The notes under the pieces are model-generated. The model had not been told where the DNA came from. It saw only the letters and a list, made by a program, of their open reading frames with translations, and did no database searches. A DNA stretch of 64,000 nucleotides from Haematobia irritans. Taxonomy: Eukaryota; Arthropoda; Insecta; Diptera; Muscidae. Made by a program: the position numbers and the translations under genes. The first letter of the stretch is position 1, and each line of letters starts with the position of its first letter. Shown here in pieces: positions 22,520 to 33,832 of the stretch. The stretch is taken from NCBI RefSeq assembly GCF_050003625.1, contig NC_134397.1, positions 225,308,537 through 225,372,536 of the forward strand, written 5' to 3'.

Positions 22520-22740
22520 GGCCAGTATTAAGTTTGGCATTATTGCGCTAAATTGGCAATTTTTTCACGGTTACTTTTCTTTAATAAATCATTTCACCAA
22601 AAATAAACATTTTTAATGTTTGCATTCGATCATTCCCCATCAAGTTATAATAAAATTTGCAACAAAAAGATGTAATTTTATTCTGTTATTTAAAATTTAA
22701 TTTTAATTTTAGCGGCTAAACTCGAACTTAGTACTCACGT
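22520..22740. mobile_element. TTAA-flanked MITE, copy 2 in tandem
   Basis: It shares the TTAA at 22516-22519 with copy 1 and ends with the same inverted repeat (CTCGAACTTAGTACTCAC). Its left repeat is diverged (GGCCAGTATTAAGTTTGGC). The interior block ATCAAGTTATAATAAAATTT is common to both copies. Confidence 0.6.
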
Positions 22741-22919
22741 TTACGGAAAAAATAAAAATTGTGTAATAAGCTATATTTTCTAGTTATAAAAGTTTGAACT
22801 TTTCGAGGAGATACAAAAGCCTGTAACAAACAAAAAGCATTTGCGACACCCGTTTTATTATTAGCTTGAGCAATATATCATGAAAAGAAAATTGAAACTT
22901 AATATATGAGATTTTGATC

Positions 22920-23580
22920 TTACACTGAAAAAACAGTGAACCCTTTTCCATTGCAAAATGAACTAAACTGTAGTAATATTGACCATGATTTAGCCCTTAA
23001 GATTTTTTTCAACTTGTCTAGTTTATAATTCTCTTAAATTTTAGTTCATCTATAACATTGTATTTTAGTTCATTTTTACAACGCCATAAGATTTATATAC
23101 CACTACTAAGTTAAAAAGTCAGTATTATTTTGTTTTACTTGCTTATTTTTTGGGAGACCCGATAATAAAAATTGGTTAACAGTCTCTTTAAAATGTCGAC
23201 GACTAAACTATTTTTAAATCAATCATTCCACAGTACAGAGAAATTAAATAATTAAAGGAACAACAAACTGTTTTACTATTATGAAAATTTTCATACATTA
23301 AAATTAATCTTTCTTTAAGCAAAAGTACTTTATTATAAAAACTTATGATGAAAGTTCTTAATACAATGTTTTTTGTGAATAAAAATTATGACCACGTGGA
23401 ACAGAGAGTAGTTCATTTGAACTCGCTGTTTGAACATTTTGACTTATCCTTGTTTTATTCATCGTAGGTAATTTTTTCACATATCTTGCTGAAAAAAAAA
23501 TGGAAGCAATGATGAAAATTGTTAAAAATTAACACCATGTAATGAAATATAATTTTTTAAATCTTTATTTTAGCTTGTAA
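22920..23580. repeat. MITE family H-like fragments and AT-rich DNA
   Basis: It starts TACACTGAAAAAACAGTGAACCC, the same terminus as 63014-63523, followed by many TGAACTA/TAGTTCA motifs. No clear right end is seen, so the element is old or rearranged. Confidence 0.4.
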
Positions 23581-23585
23581 CTTAC

Positions 23586-23662
23586 CATATTTGGGGGCAT
23601 TTTATCAAATGGTGTAAGGAATTCAACTTTTCTTTGGAAAACGTTTCTCATAAAATTTGTAC
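23586..23662 (-). other. Exon-like segment A, bounded by splice-type sites
   Basis: On the minus strand the segment is preceded by TTGTTTCAG and followed by GTAAGTTAC, both good splice consensus matches. Its length is 77 nt. One frame is open throughout (25 codons, containing KVEFLTPFDKMPPNM); another ends in TGA after 12 codons. No family is recognised. It could be an exon of an unknown host gene or an exon remnant. Confidence 0.35.
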
Positions 23663-23791
23663 CTGAAACAATTAGAGAAATAATGAAGTATTCTATATAA
23701 ACTCATAAAACTGTGTTTTTATCGATGTGAAGGATATAATAAAATAAATATTCTAGTTGAAAGAAAGCCAAAGTTTTAATATAAAACTTAC

Positions 23792-24704
23792 CAATTCTCT
23801 ATTAAATTGTACGCTGAGGGGAAATATAAATTTATTTGGGTTACTCTGAAATTAAATATTAAATAAAATTATTAAATAAGTTTTCAAAAAATTTAATGAA
23901 AAAAATAATAATATGCATAAAAAACCAAATATTCTTGATAACCTTAGACAGTCATCATTCGTCAAAATGACGACACGTAATTTCATTTTCGATTTAAAAT
24001 TTTAGTCTATTGGGAAATGGTAAATTTAAGTTATACTAATTCGACCGTTTTATTAATTTTTGTTTTATACTACTTAAAACCAAATAGAATAAGAAAATAA
24101 ACTCAAGTTTGGTTCACTTTTTCGCTCACGATGAAAATTATAGCGTCTTGAAATGAGCCGTAGTCAAAATGACGAAGGATGACGTTAAGTACAAAAAATA
24201 AGGATGACTGTCCAGGGCTAAAAGAAAGTTAAAGAATCCTTACCAATTCACTATTAAATTACAGGCAAAGGAGTACTAAAAATTTGTCCAAATTTTTAAG
24301 GGGTTATTCTGAAATTAAATATTTGTTTTTACATTAAAAATATTACATTGGTTTCCAAAAATTTTGATTAAAAAATACTAAAATAAGGCATTAAAAACCT
24401 GTAATTTTGATGATAAAAAGGTCACAAAAACGTAAATATTCTAGTTGAAATAAAGCCAATTTTTAAAAGAAAACTTACCAATTCTCTATTTTTTAAATTT
24501 GTCCGAATCCATCTGGAGTTGCTCTGAAATTAAATATTGTTTTTACAACAAAGAAAAACATTAAACTGGTTTCCAAAAAAATAATTAACAAATAATAATA
24601 TACATAAAAAATATTCTTTTTAAAAGAAAGTCATGTTAAAAAAATACTTACCAATTTATGAATAAACTATACGCTGAGATATAATAAAAATTTTCCAAAT
24701 TCAT
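23792..24704 (-). repeat. Tandem series of four small exon-like modules
   Basis: Four related segments lie at 23792-23845 (54 nt), 24244-24308 (65), 24479-24523 (45) and 24652-24704 (53). Each is preceded on the minus strand by an AG after a T-rich tract (TATTTAATTTCAG in three of them) and ends AATTG followed by GTAAG. The sequences between them are also related (GTTTCCAAAAA, ATTCTAGTTGAAA), so the repeat unit includes intron-like DNA. Reading frames differ: the first and third are multiples of three and open as SN...NREL; the first and fourth share an SAYxLxxN motif in another frame; the second has a stop in both. Joining them in series in the second frame would create TGA at the junction. 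Function unknown. Confidence 0.4.
23945..24219. mobile_element. Small MITE inserted between modules
   Basis: The ends are inverted: GACAGTCATCATTCGTC at the left, GAAGGATGACG and GGATGACTGTC at the right, and GTCAAAATGACG occurs near both ends. It explains why the first two exon-like modules are further apart than the others. Confidence 0.5.
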
Positions 24705-24709
24705 CTGGA

Positions 24710-26927
24710 ATTGAATATTAATTTTTTACATAGAATACTAAAAATTCCAATACACTTTCAACATATTTCCCTAAATATTCGTAATAACTTTTTTCTAAAC
24801 TACCGATAAAATATTAATAACTTTCATTTAAAAGGTTTAATAAACAAACACCAATATATGTCTCAAAAATCCAAAATATTCCATGCCTTTATATTCCCTT
24901 GTTGCATACCTACTTAAAAGATGCAACAGTCCACGCCAACGCCAAATATACAACTGAAGCATGCCAAACAAAACCAAGCAAAGCCAAAACATTCCTACAA
25001 CAACAAAAACACATGTGCCTTTATTGAAAACAATACCTCATCCAGCCAAATAAACCATCCACACAATAAACACACACACACACAAACCACTAAATGAACA
25101 AAAATAAAAACAACCCACGCTCATATACATATACACAACAAAACTCAAGTAACATCATCTTTACATTAATCACATTCCACTATGCCGATAAAAATCTCTG
25201 TACTATTCATTAGTTCGTCGCATCTGCTGAAAATTTACTCTAAGAATAATATTCGTAAAGGCACACCAGTTTATGAACGATGAAACGTTTAACTTAAAAT
25301 TTGCCAAATTTTCAAGAAATGTTATCTACCATTTTTGACGAAAATGTCTATAAATTTTATTACATGTGAACTAAAAATATTTCATTGGGTAATTTTTTAC
25401 CAACAATTATTAACTATAAGAATTGTCAGTAAGAAATTGCTATCCACTTTCAAGTTCATTTTTCGTAAAAAAATATTTTCTCATACAAAAAAATCTTATA
25501 GTAAATTGCACTTATTATTTAGAAAGTACTTTACATTTCACAAGTAGTTTTATAGCATGACAAACGAATTTTTAACTACCAGTTAAGAAATTTTTTAAGG
25601 AATTTTCCATCGTATTTTGTAGGCCATGAACTAAACGATTGCTACTTAGAATTTGTAAAATTTCCTTCCGAGTAGTTAATTTTCGTTGAAGATACGAAAA
25701 ATGAACTAAAATTCTGGAAAATTCTTGTAATAAATTATTGTAAAAATCTTCTTAAATTTACGAGACACTTTTTTTTTCTGTGTAGTTTGAAATTAAGTTG
25801 ATTTTTCATAAACTTTGGCCAGACTTCATCCCACTTGATCTCAATAACGAATTATATGGATAGATTTAAATTTGAGCCACATTTTAGTTTTAAATCCTTA
25901 TAAATGAAAAATTTTTCACTCTCAAATTTATTAGAAAAACGTTTCCCTTTTTTAAACTCAAGTTAAATGCTTGACCAACAATAAGTCGACCCAATAAGAG
26001 GTAATTGCAATTTTTAAACGCTATCGATATTCTTTAACATGTACTTTAAAGAGTATTTTGATCTCAAGCTACAATCTAAAATACCTGTTTAGTTTTGAGA
26101 AAAATTCCCAAATGAACATTCTCATCTCAATTGGCCTAATGATAATCTTTCATAGGTAAATTTAGTAAAATGAGCAAATTCCCCCCCAAAAAAAGGATAA
26201 CCTAAACATCCTAAACAAGATGTAAATCTCAGATCTCCAAACATGAGCACATACTTAAATGCAAAGGATTTAGTATTGATTTAATATCTCAATATTCTAA
26301 ATAAGAAGGCATAATGAAATTTCTCTGGCGCCACTATGATCAGAAAACTCTACATTGTAATCCTTAAGCAGACGGTTTTAATAAATTTCTTAACCAAAAC
26401 CAAAATCTCATAGACCGTAGCTGTTGTAATATGCAAAAACATTCTCAGCCCATAAGGTCATTCGTTTCATATTTTGCGATGTTTTTTTTTTCTCGATCGC
26501 TTCTAATCTATTTTACATAGGGTAGTAGAAGAAACCTCCCTGACCCTTTTTTCCATTGCCTTTCTTAGTCCTGCTTTTTTGGTATCTTAATCCAATCTAA
26601 TGCTAGTTGCTAGCGCGTGTGTTTTGAACTGAGCTAATTAAAAAGGGATCATAATTTTCCGCTCTACCTTTGGTTGAAATTTTTGCTACTGTTGGCTTGT
26701 GATTTGAAAATGAGATCATGTGGTTGTTGACCGTTGAATTGGATTATAAATGAAAATTGGAAATATTACAAATATCCCAGAGAGACCGACAAAAGTATTC
26801 CAATGTATTTTGTTTGTAATCAAATTAATGCATGAATTAAATCTTTGATGTAATGATAAGATTATCAGAATTATTTCGGTAAGGGAGCGAATGAAAATCT
26901 GCAATGGAATGTATGCAAAAATGTTCT
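24710..26927. other. Unclassified AT-rich DNA
   Basis: There is a (CA)n tract near 25070-25084. A MITE H-like right end (ACTTTTTTTTTCTGTGTAG) lies near 25765-25785 with AACTAAA motifs before it. The frames at 25335-25547 and 26716-26904 are unsupported. No gene is seen. Confidence 0.45.
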
Positions 26928-27271
26928 TACACGCAAAGAAAAAAAACGTTTGGAAAACGTGTACCGAAAACGTTTTTCTTTTGTTAGAGTTTTTTGAATT
27001 GCTTCGAAAATTTTAAACTTTTATCACCAAAAAAATTCGTTTGTTACAAAATTTTTACTTTTTCAATAAAAAAAGTTATTTTTGAAACCACAACACAGTC
27101 CATTTCGTTTATATGAAACACTGTTCTTTTCTGACTTTAGGTCTTTAATACGACACATTTTACAGTTCAAAATTTAATATAGGACAATGTAATGTTCAAC
27201 ATTTTTTCGGAATCTTCCGAACATATCTGGAATATATGTAAAAAAAAAACAAAAAACAAAAAAAAAAACTT

Positions 27272-27346
27272 TGGTCGAAGCAGGGATCGAACCCACGACC
27301 CTTGGCATGCAAGTCAGACGTAGCAACCACTGCTCCACGGTGCCAA
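27272..27346 (-). repeat. tRNA-like pol III promoter segment
   Basis: On the minus strand a box-A-like TGGAGCAGTGGTT and a perfect box B, GGGTTCGATCCC, are spaced as in a tRNA, and the length is about 75 nt. The acceptor stem does not pair, so it is a tRNA-derived repeat head rather than a tRNA gene. Confidence 0.6.
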
Positions 27347-27459
27347 ACTAAATGTTTGTTTCTGTTAAATAAACTTTGTTTATTCGGTTCGTGGGCGCCG
27401 CAAGCTATGCTATATAAATATAACTTATATGGATATTTATCTATTGATGATCATAACAG

Positions 27460-27530
27460 GTACATAGCTCAGTGGTTAGTGTGTTGGCTTACAAAGTGCA
27501 TGGTCCGCGGTTCGATTCTCCGTCCAGGCG
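27460..27530 (+). repeat. tRNA-like pol III promoter segment (SINE-B head)
   Basis: Box A is TAGCTCAGTGGTTAG (27465-27479) and box B is GGTTCGATTCTCC (27510-27522). The 3' part continues into the SINE-B body with a TACAGAAAAAGGTGC block. The acceptor ends do not pair. Transcription would run away from the minus-strand segment 27272-27346. Confidence 0.6.
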
Positions 27531-27848
27531 AAAGGTAAAAAAATTTTAAAAATTTATAAAATCGTATAATTTCTTCTACATTGTTTGTATTACAGAAAAA
27601 GGTGCTAAGAACTAAAAATCTTCGTGGAAGTGAGAAAGATGTGAGGGAAAATGCAATTAGGCAGAAAATTTTTTTTTTAGTTAGTCTTTATGAACTTGTT
27701 TTTACATCCTGGAAAAGAATAAACGTTTATCACAAAAAGTACATACTTTTCTTCCAAATACACTTCCTTACAGCGAAAAGCAAATGAGAAACGAACTTTG
27801 TTTGTCTAAAATTTCGTTTGGGAGGAAAGAATTATTTTTTTGCGTGTA

Positions 27849-29395
27849 GAACTTCCAGCTGTGTTCTGGAATCATTAGTTCCTTCTACAGGATCTAGTAG
27901 ATGAGGATGATTTTTATTTTGTAAATACATAATTAGCAAATTTCTTTTATTTTATTTCTTATCTAAACAGCAATTGCTCCAACAAAATCTGAAATCCATC
28001 CATACAAGGATGGTCACTTTTCATATCTACCAGTGGAAAAACTGTGTCGGTTCGGTCTCGATTTTTTTAATAAAAGTGCAAAAATATGATTTTCCTAAAT
28101 CAATATAATATTTCTGGGACACGTATGTTAATATATTTTGGATTTCAATGTGACTGATATACACACAGAAAACAAATTGTTTGGAAATCAGTTGTACTAA
28201 CGAAAATTGTACACTCAGAATTAAATATCAGTTGCGCTGATCTATTTCCTTCAATCACAAGCGTTTGTCTGTCTTTAATATCATTTGATTATAATTACAA
28301 TACATTTTCGTTTGTAATTGCAAACAAATGGTTGTAGCAACTAATTGCCTCTCTTTTGGAAAAATTTATTTGAATTCGATAGATATGACCTACCTTAAAT
28401 AAATTTCGTATCTGTCATATAGTAGTTCTAACTGATATTTGGTATTCTCAGCCGAATGCCGGTTGATGAATTCTCAAATGTCATTTTTATTTCAACAAAT
28501 TATTTACTATCAAAGGAAGGCATATCAAATAGGCTTCAAATTGGTTTAAAAAAGAAACGCATATACATATATTGTATATAGGATAAGAAGGACATATTAG
28601 CTGTGGTTTTTAACTTTTCATTGAACCTGCCGTTTTGTATCTGGTAATAGCTGTGGGCCATTTTTGATGTGGACTTATGCATATACACCAATCTTCGAAG
28701 ATATGATATATTTGTGTGTAAGTTCTGGAATTAGTTTTATAAACTCTAGCAGTGATACCTATACCCCCTAACTTTCTAATTTTATTTGCAGCACTATGTA
28801 CTCCGGACGCCACCTTGGGCAAAGAAATCAACTCTGGTTAACCATCGATATAGTCGTGGATTTTAAGAAGTTACATTTCGGATACGCAGTTGGATGTGGA
28901 AAATCTTACTAAATCTGCACGATTTCAATTTTCTCACACCACGAATATTCAATTATTGATATCCATAAAAAAGGACAATATATTTTTGATGCTATCGAAG
29001 TCAGGTACATAATGTCCGAGAAAATAACAGGGTTGCGGCAACCATGCTACATGTTCACCGTCAACAAGAATGTTTGCTCTAAGAATCCGGGTGTGGATAC
29101 ATTTTGATGCAATAAGTATAGATTCTAGACAAAAATTATTATCTACTAATAACATACATTTAGCGTATTTAGATTTATTTTTACCACTATACCTATATGT
29201 AAATAAAATAAAATATAATATTTAACTGTGAAGTAATTGATTTTAAATATATTTTTAATTAGGTTGGGCAACTCAACCGAACGATGAAGGTAATCACAAC
29301 CAATATCGTCGGCAGACCCAACCAACACCATATTTGGTATTAGTTGTGTCGACCGAATCAGTCGGGTGACACAACTGCCAACTGGTAGTTGCTAC
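27849..29395. other. Unclassified DNA with a MITE E remnant
   Basis: A family E scrap (GAGAAAATAACAGGGTTGCGGCAACC) lies at about 29018-29045. The rest shows no gene or strong repeat. The 73-codon minus frame at 28610-28831 is unsupported. Confidence 0.45.
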
Positions 29396-29525
29396 CAGGG
29401 CTGTGGAGTCGAGCCAATTTTGCTCGACTCCGACTCCAGCATTTTTCATCAGCTCCACTCCGACTCCGGAGTCGACTCCGGGTAATATAACTAAATCACA
29501 TTTTAATACCACTAATTTGGAGTTC

Positions 29526-29580
29526 TACTTTATATCGATCCACTTACGGTACCCCCACGTAAGTGGATCGATATAAAGTA
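29526..29580. repeat. Perfect 23-bp hairpin
   Basis: The arms TACTTTATATCGATCCAC... (29526-29548) and its exact reverse complement (29558-29580) are separated by the nine bases GTACCCCCA. No mismatch is present. Confidence 0.85.
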
Positions 29581-29744
29581 TCGTATTTATTTATGTGTGC
29601 AAAAAAAGGTCTTAGTTTCACATTAGATGCCAATTGAACTCTATATTTCAAATTTAGGGCAATGTTTAATAAATAAAATAATGATATAAATACCCATCAT
29701 AATATGAGAAGATACCAATAGTATATGTATTTGTGGACCAAAAT

Positions 29745-29990
29745 TATTGATACTATCTCAAATCCTTTAAATTTGTTGCGAGCTATATAAAGGTTTATAT
29801 TCCCACATGCATGAATTTGAATCTGAATCGATTTAGACAAAATTGTATATACTTCTACAAAATCTATGTACTTAAAATTTAAATCTAACGTTATGGGACG
29901 AAACACAATTTTAACAAAAAATAAAAATGCAAGGAAATCCTAAATTCGGGCGGGCCGATTATAATATACTCTGCACAAAAATCTCGGGCA
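29745..29990 (+). mobile_element. HINE family A fragment inside the hAT element
   Basis: It contains GCTATATAAAGGTTTATAT, AAAATCTATGTACTTAAAATTTA-like sequence and a decayed end (AATTCGGGCGGGCCGATTAT). Order of parts is that of a family A end in reverse. Much decayed. Confidence 0.45.
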
Positions 29991-30139
29991 ATATTTGGGA
30001 AATATTTATAATTGTTTAGACAATATCGCAAAAATGCATTTGTGATTCATTCATTGAAAAATTTGAAAATTTGAGTCATTTCTACAAGTTTTCGATTAAG
30101 CAGTGAGTATCAGTGAGCATACAATTTTGGAAAAATTTT

Positions 30140-30375
30140 TGTCTAGTAAATAAAATTTTGCAAAATTTTATTTCTATATATTTTGTACAGAACATAAATA
30201 TTGACTAAATTTTCTATAGAAATAAAATTTTGGCAACATTTTCTATAGAAATCAAATGTTGACCAAATATATAGAAATAAAATTTTGAATAAAATTTTTA
30301 TAGAAATAAAATTTTGACAAAACTTTTTATAGAAATAACATTTTGACAAAATTTTCTATAAAAAACAACTTTGAA
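30140..30375 (-). repeat. 29-bp repeat array, reversed
   Basis: Units of TTTCTATAGAAATAAAATTTTGAC-type sequence, reverse complement of the main arrays, with several diverged units. It sits inside the hAT element next to a HINE fragment. Confidence 0.8.
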
Positions 30376-30900
30376 AAAATTTTCTGTCAATATTCCACAT
30401 ATGTATATGGCCTTAAAATAAAATTAAAAAAAAAATAATTTCGATTATTCGAAATATTTCAAATAAATTGATATGGGCAGTAAAATGGATCGATCCAGCC
30501 CATCTGCTAGTCTAACATTCTAGGAAACATAAAAAGATAGCCGTAAATGGAAGTTGGTTTTCATTTACAATCATGCTGTACATTGATCGAATGAATAACG
30601 CAATGGAAACTAATTTGCGTAAAAACTTGCTTAGTTACAAAAATGTGAAGTGTTTTAAAAAATTTGGTTTAGCCGGAGTCGGAGTCGAGCAAAATTTTTA
30701 CGACTCCGACTCCAGCAAAATCTTCAGACTCCGACTCCGGCTCCACAGCCCTTGTTGCTACAACTGCCAAAATGAGGTTGGCAATAAATTCGATTGTCAC
30801 AACCAATCTGTATTCTCTGTGTATATTGCAACCAACTTCAGGTTGCTCTCATTTCTAAACCGCTTATCTTACAGCTGACAGATTAGTTTCAGTGACAGTT

Positions 30901-31196
30901 TGCTTAAGTTAGGTATAGTGGCAGCCGGTTATTTCGGACTCAGGCTATTCAGTCATTATTATACCACAGTGGTGAACTTCTCTCTTATCCTTGAATGCTG
31001 CCCGATTCCATGTTCAGCCCAATGACAACGGACCTCCTTTTTATAACCGAGTCGGAACGGCGTTTCACATTGTTGTGAAATCACTTCGAAAAACTTTAAA
31101 ACACTCAGAAATGTTACCAGCATTATTGAGAGGGGATTTTCCACCGCTGAAAAAACTTTTTGGTGTTTTTGGTCGCAGCTGGGATTGAACGGTGGC
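30901..31196 (-). repeat. tRNA-derived SINE (SINE-A), copy with deleted head
   Basis: A 13-bp target duplication TTCAGTGACAGTT flanks it (30888-30900 and 31197-31209), the mark of LINE-driven insertion. Read on the minus strand, it begins GCCACCG and jumps to the box B region (TTCAATCCCAGC), so box A and the anticodon region (~47 nt) are missing. The body (CAGCGGTGGAAAATCCCC-like, GGTAACATTTCTGAG) and the AAGTTAGGTATAG-type tail match 31849-32203. Confidence 0.75.
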
Positions 31197-31209
31197 TTCA
31201 GTGACAGTT

Positions 31210-31848
31210 CATTTTATTGTTTACAAGCTTACAAAAGCATTTCGATCTATTGTTCAAGCGTGATAGTGTGATGGGATGCGTCCAGTGTGATCTGATGGTG
31301 AGTCGGGTAGATTTAGGCTTGAATATGGGACTTACGTCAGCTGTGCTGCTGCTGCTAATGGTATCCACATAAAGTTGGCCCATGGGTGGTGTACTGTCGC
31401 AGTTAGCGTGTAGCGTGCCGACAGGTCTTTATGTTAATCCACTGCGTGTCCCTTGTCTGAGTTGTACACGCTGACTTCTTTCCGTCCGCACTCAAAGTAC
31501 TGCCAGCAAGTGACTTAAGGTCCTTTATTTGTACTGCGGAGCTTTTTAAAAATCGAAGCGGTATAGGCAGATTACTTGAAAAGTCTGTCGAGTGAAACCC
31601 CGAGAATCTTGAGGTAGTTTGTAGTCCCGCAGTCGACTCTGACATTAAACTGTCTGCGTACTTCTGCAGTACATATAGTGAATAGTGTGGCTGATTATTT
31701 TGTAACGGGTATCCTCTAATTTCTGGCAGTGAAATAACCGGCATCAACAATTCGCCCGGATACCATGATCGTTCACATATGATACAATCTCAACGCCGTG
31801 GTGGAATAGAGGTTGAACTGTGCCGGAGATATCACCTCACCTTGGGGA
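31210..31848. other. Unclassified DNA
   Basis: GC content is higher than the surroundings. A 115-codon minus frame (31403-31750) is present but matches no known family. Nothing else is recognised. Confidence 0.45.
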
Positions 31849-32203
31849 GCCAGCGTGGTGCAATGGTTAGCATGCCCGCCTTACATACACAAGGTCGTGG
31901 ATTCGATTCCTGCTTCGACCAAACACCAAAAAGTTTTTCAGCGGTGGATTATCCCACTTCAGTAATGCTGGTGACATTTCTGAGAGTTTCAAAGTTCCTC
32001 TAAGTGGTTTCACTGCAATGTGGAACGCCGTTCGGACTCGGCTATAAAAAGGAGGTCCCTTGTCATTGAGCTTAACATGAAATCGGGCAGCACTCAGTGA
32101 TAAGAGAGAAGTTCACCAATGTAGTATCACAATGGACTGAATAGTCTAAGTGAGCCTGATACATCGGGCTGCCACCTAACCTAACCTAATCTAACCATGG
32201 GGA
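31849..32203 (+). repeat. tRNA-derived SINE (SINE-A), full-length copy
   Basis: Box A TGGTGCAATGGTTAG (about 31857-31871) and box B ATTCGATTCC (about 31900-31912) form the tRNA-like head. The body includes CAGCGGTGGATTATCCCAC and GGCTATAAAAAGGAGGTCCC. The 3' end is CTAACCTAACCTAATCTAACC. Copies lie at 30901-31196, 51667-51880 (3' short) and 51925-52122 (decayed). Confidence 0.78.
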
Positions 32204-32211
32204 ACTCCTTT

Positions 32212-33401
32212 TTTATACCCTCCACCATAGGATATTAACTTTGTCATTCAGTTTGATACACATCGAAATATTGCTCTAAGACCCCATAAAGTATATATAT
32301 TCTGGGTCGTGGTGAAATTCTGAGTCGATCTAAGAATGTCCGCACGTCCGTCCGTCTGTTGAAATTACGCTAACTTCCGAACGAAACAAGCTATCGACCT
32401 GAAACTTGGCATAAGTATTTGTAATTGATGTAGGTCGGATGGTATTGCAAATGGGCCATATCGGACCACTTTTACGTGTAGCCTCCATATAATCCGATCC
32501 CTAGCCTCTTGGAAGAGCAAAATTCATTCGATCCGGTTGAAATGTCCGCCCGTCAGTCCGTCTGTTGAAATCACGCTAACTTCCGAACGAAACAAGCTAT
32601 CGACCTGAAACTTGGCATAAATAGTTGCTATTGATGTAGGTCGGATGGTTTTGCAAATGGGCCATATCGGACCACTTTTACGTGTAGCCCCCATATAAAC
32701 CGACCCCTAAATTTGGCTTGCGGAGCCTCTTGGAAGAGCAAACTTCATCCGGTTGAAATTTGGGAGATGGTGTTAGTATACGGTTTCTAACAACCATGCA
32801 AAAATTAGTCCATATCGGTCCATAATTATATATAGCCCCCATATAAACCGATCCCCAGATTTGACCTCCGGAGCCTCTTGAAGGAGCAAACTACATCCCA
32901 TTCGGTTGAAATTTGGTAAGTGATGTTAGTATATGGTCTCTAACAACCGTGCAAAAATTGGTCCATATAGTACCATAATTATATATAGCCCCCATATAAA
33001 CCGATCCCCAGATTTGAACTCCGGAGCCTCTTGGAGGAGCAAATTCATTCGATCCGGTTGCAATATGGTACGTGATGTTAGTATATGGTCTCTAACAACC
33101 ATACAAAAATTGGTTCATATAGGTCCATAATTATATATGGCCCCCATATAAACCGATCCCCAGATTTGAACTCCGGAGCGTCTTGGAGGAGCAAAATTCA
33201 TCCGATCCGGTTGAAATATGGTACGTGGTGTTAGCATATGATTTCTAACAACCATGCAAAAATTGATCCATATCTGTCCATTATTATATATAGCAGGTGA
33301 TTCGTTTGTGAATGACAGTCCTTAGTAGAAGTTTCTACGCAATCCATGGTGGATGGTACATAAGATTCGGCCTGGTCGAACTTACGGCCGTATATACATG
33401 T
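32212..33401 (-). mobile_element. Helentron-like element, family B
   Basis: It starts with TATACCCTCCACCAT and a GTCC-type tract, then central repeats (CCCCCATATAAACCGATCCC), and ends with ATGGTGGATGGTACATAAG, TTCGGCCTGGTCGAA (hairpin) and GGCCGTATATACATG. The 32500-32760 region duplicates the 32340-32520 tail region. Confidence 0.65.
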
Positions 33402-33424
33402 TCAATTTACGGGACCTCGACTTT

Positions 33425-33830
33425 CTATTCCTAAATTCCACATACAACTGACGTTTGGTTGCTGCCGGTGGGGACTTGTTTTCGATGTCTGGATTGGTTG
33501 ACTGTATCAAATGTCTTGCTTCGTTTGCTCGAAAGTGGTGCGTTACGAATTTTGGTTTTCTCCGATGAGAATCCATTCCCAATGGAGCAAATTGTGAACA
33601 AACAAAAAAATCTTGATTACATGCTAAAGAGCTCAGCTGAATATTTAAACCTTCGAATGGTCACCAGAACTCAAGCGCCGCCTATGGTAATGGTGAGGGC
33701 CGCAGTAACGGCCAATGATCGCTCCCCGCTCGTATTCATCGGTCATGGGATCAAAAAAAAAAAAAAAATGCGGGAAAAATATCATAAAGATAGTATTTAA
33801 GCCCAGGGCAGAAAAACATTACGGTCTCAT
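33425..33830 (+). pseudogene. Tc1/mariner transposase remnant (third family)
   Basis: A decayed frame reads LRILVFSDENPFP, then MVTRTQAPPMVMV and AAVTANDRSPLVF, typical of the core region around the first catalytic aspartate. The frame breaks in a poly-A run near 33754. Second and third catalytic residues are not present. A smaller piece of the same gene (DGRSLLAVIVHGFK) is at about 59990-60060. Confidence 0.6.
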
Positions 33831-33832
33831 AT

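Larger units (their letters stand above)
26930..27848. mobile_element. Composite MITE family K with two tRNA-like segments
   Basis: The outer ends are inverted: TACACGCAAAGAAAAAAA and TTATTTTTTTGCGTGTA. Inside are a minus-strand tRNA-like segment (27272-27346) and a plus-strand one (27460-27530) followed by SINE-B body sequence. The pair is also present at 33833-34400, so the arrangement spread as a unit. The 78-codon frame at 27302-27538 crosses both and is not a gene. Confidence 0.65.
29396..30753. mobile_element. Non-autonomous hAT element (TIR AGGGCTGTGGAG)
   Basis: The target duplication GTTGCTAC is exact (29388-29395 and 30754-30761). The ends are CAGGGCTGTGGAGTCG and, inward from the right, AAGGGCTGTGGAGCCGG; both are followed by repeated GGAGTCGGAGTC-type motifs. 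The interior contains a perfect hairpin (29526-29580), a family A HINE fragment (29745-29990) and a reversed 29-bp array (30140-30375), but no transposase. Confidence 0.8.

Noticed and set aside
27272..27346. Functional tRNA gene on the minus strand
   Set aside because: Boxes A and B and length fit, but the acceptor stem does not pair and the segment is part of a repeated element.
31403..31750. Possible host gene of 115 codons on the minus strand
   Set aside because: Longer than most chance frames but without recognisable motifs or context; left as unclassified.
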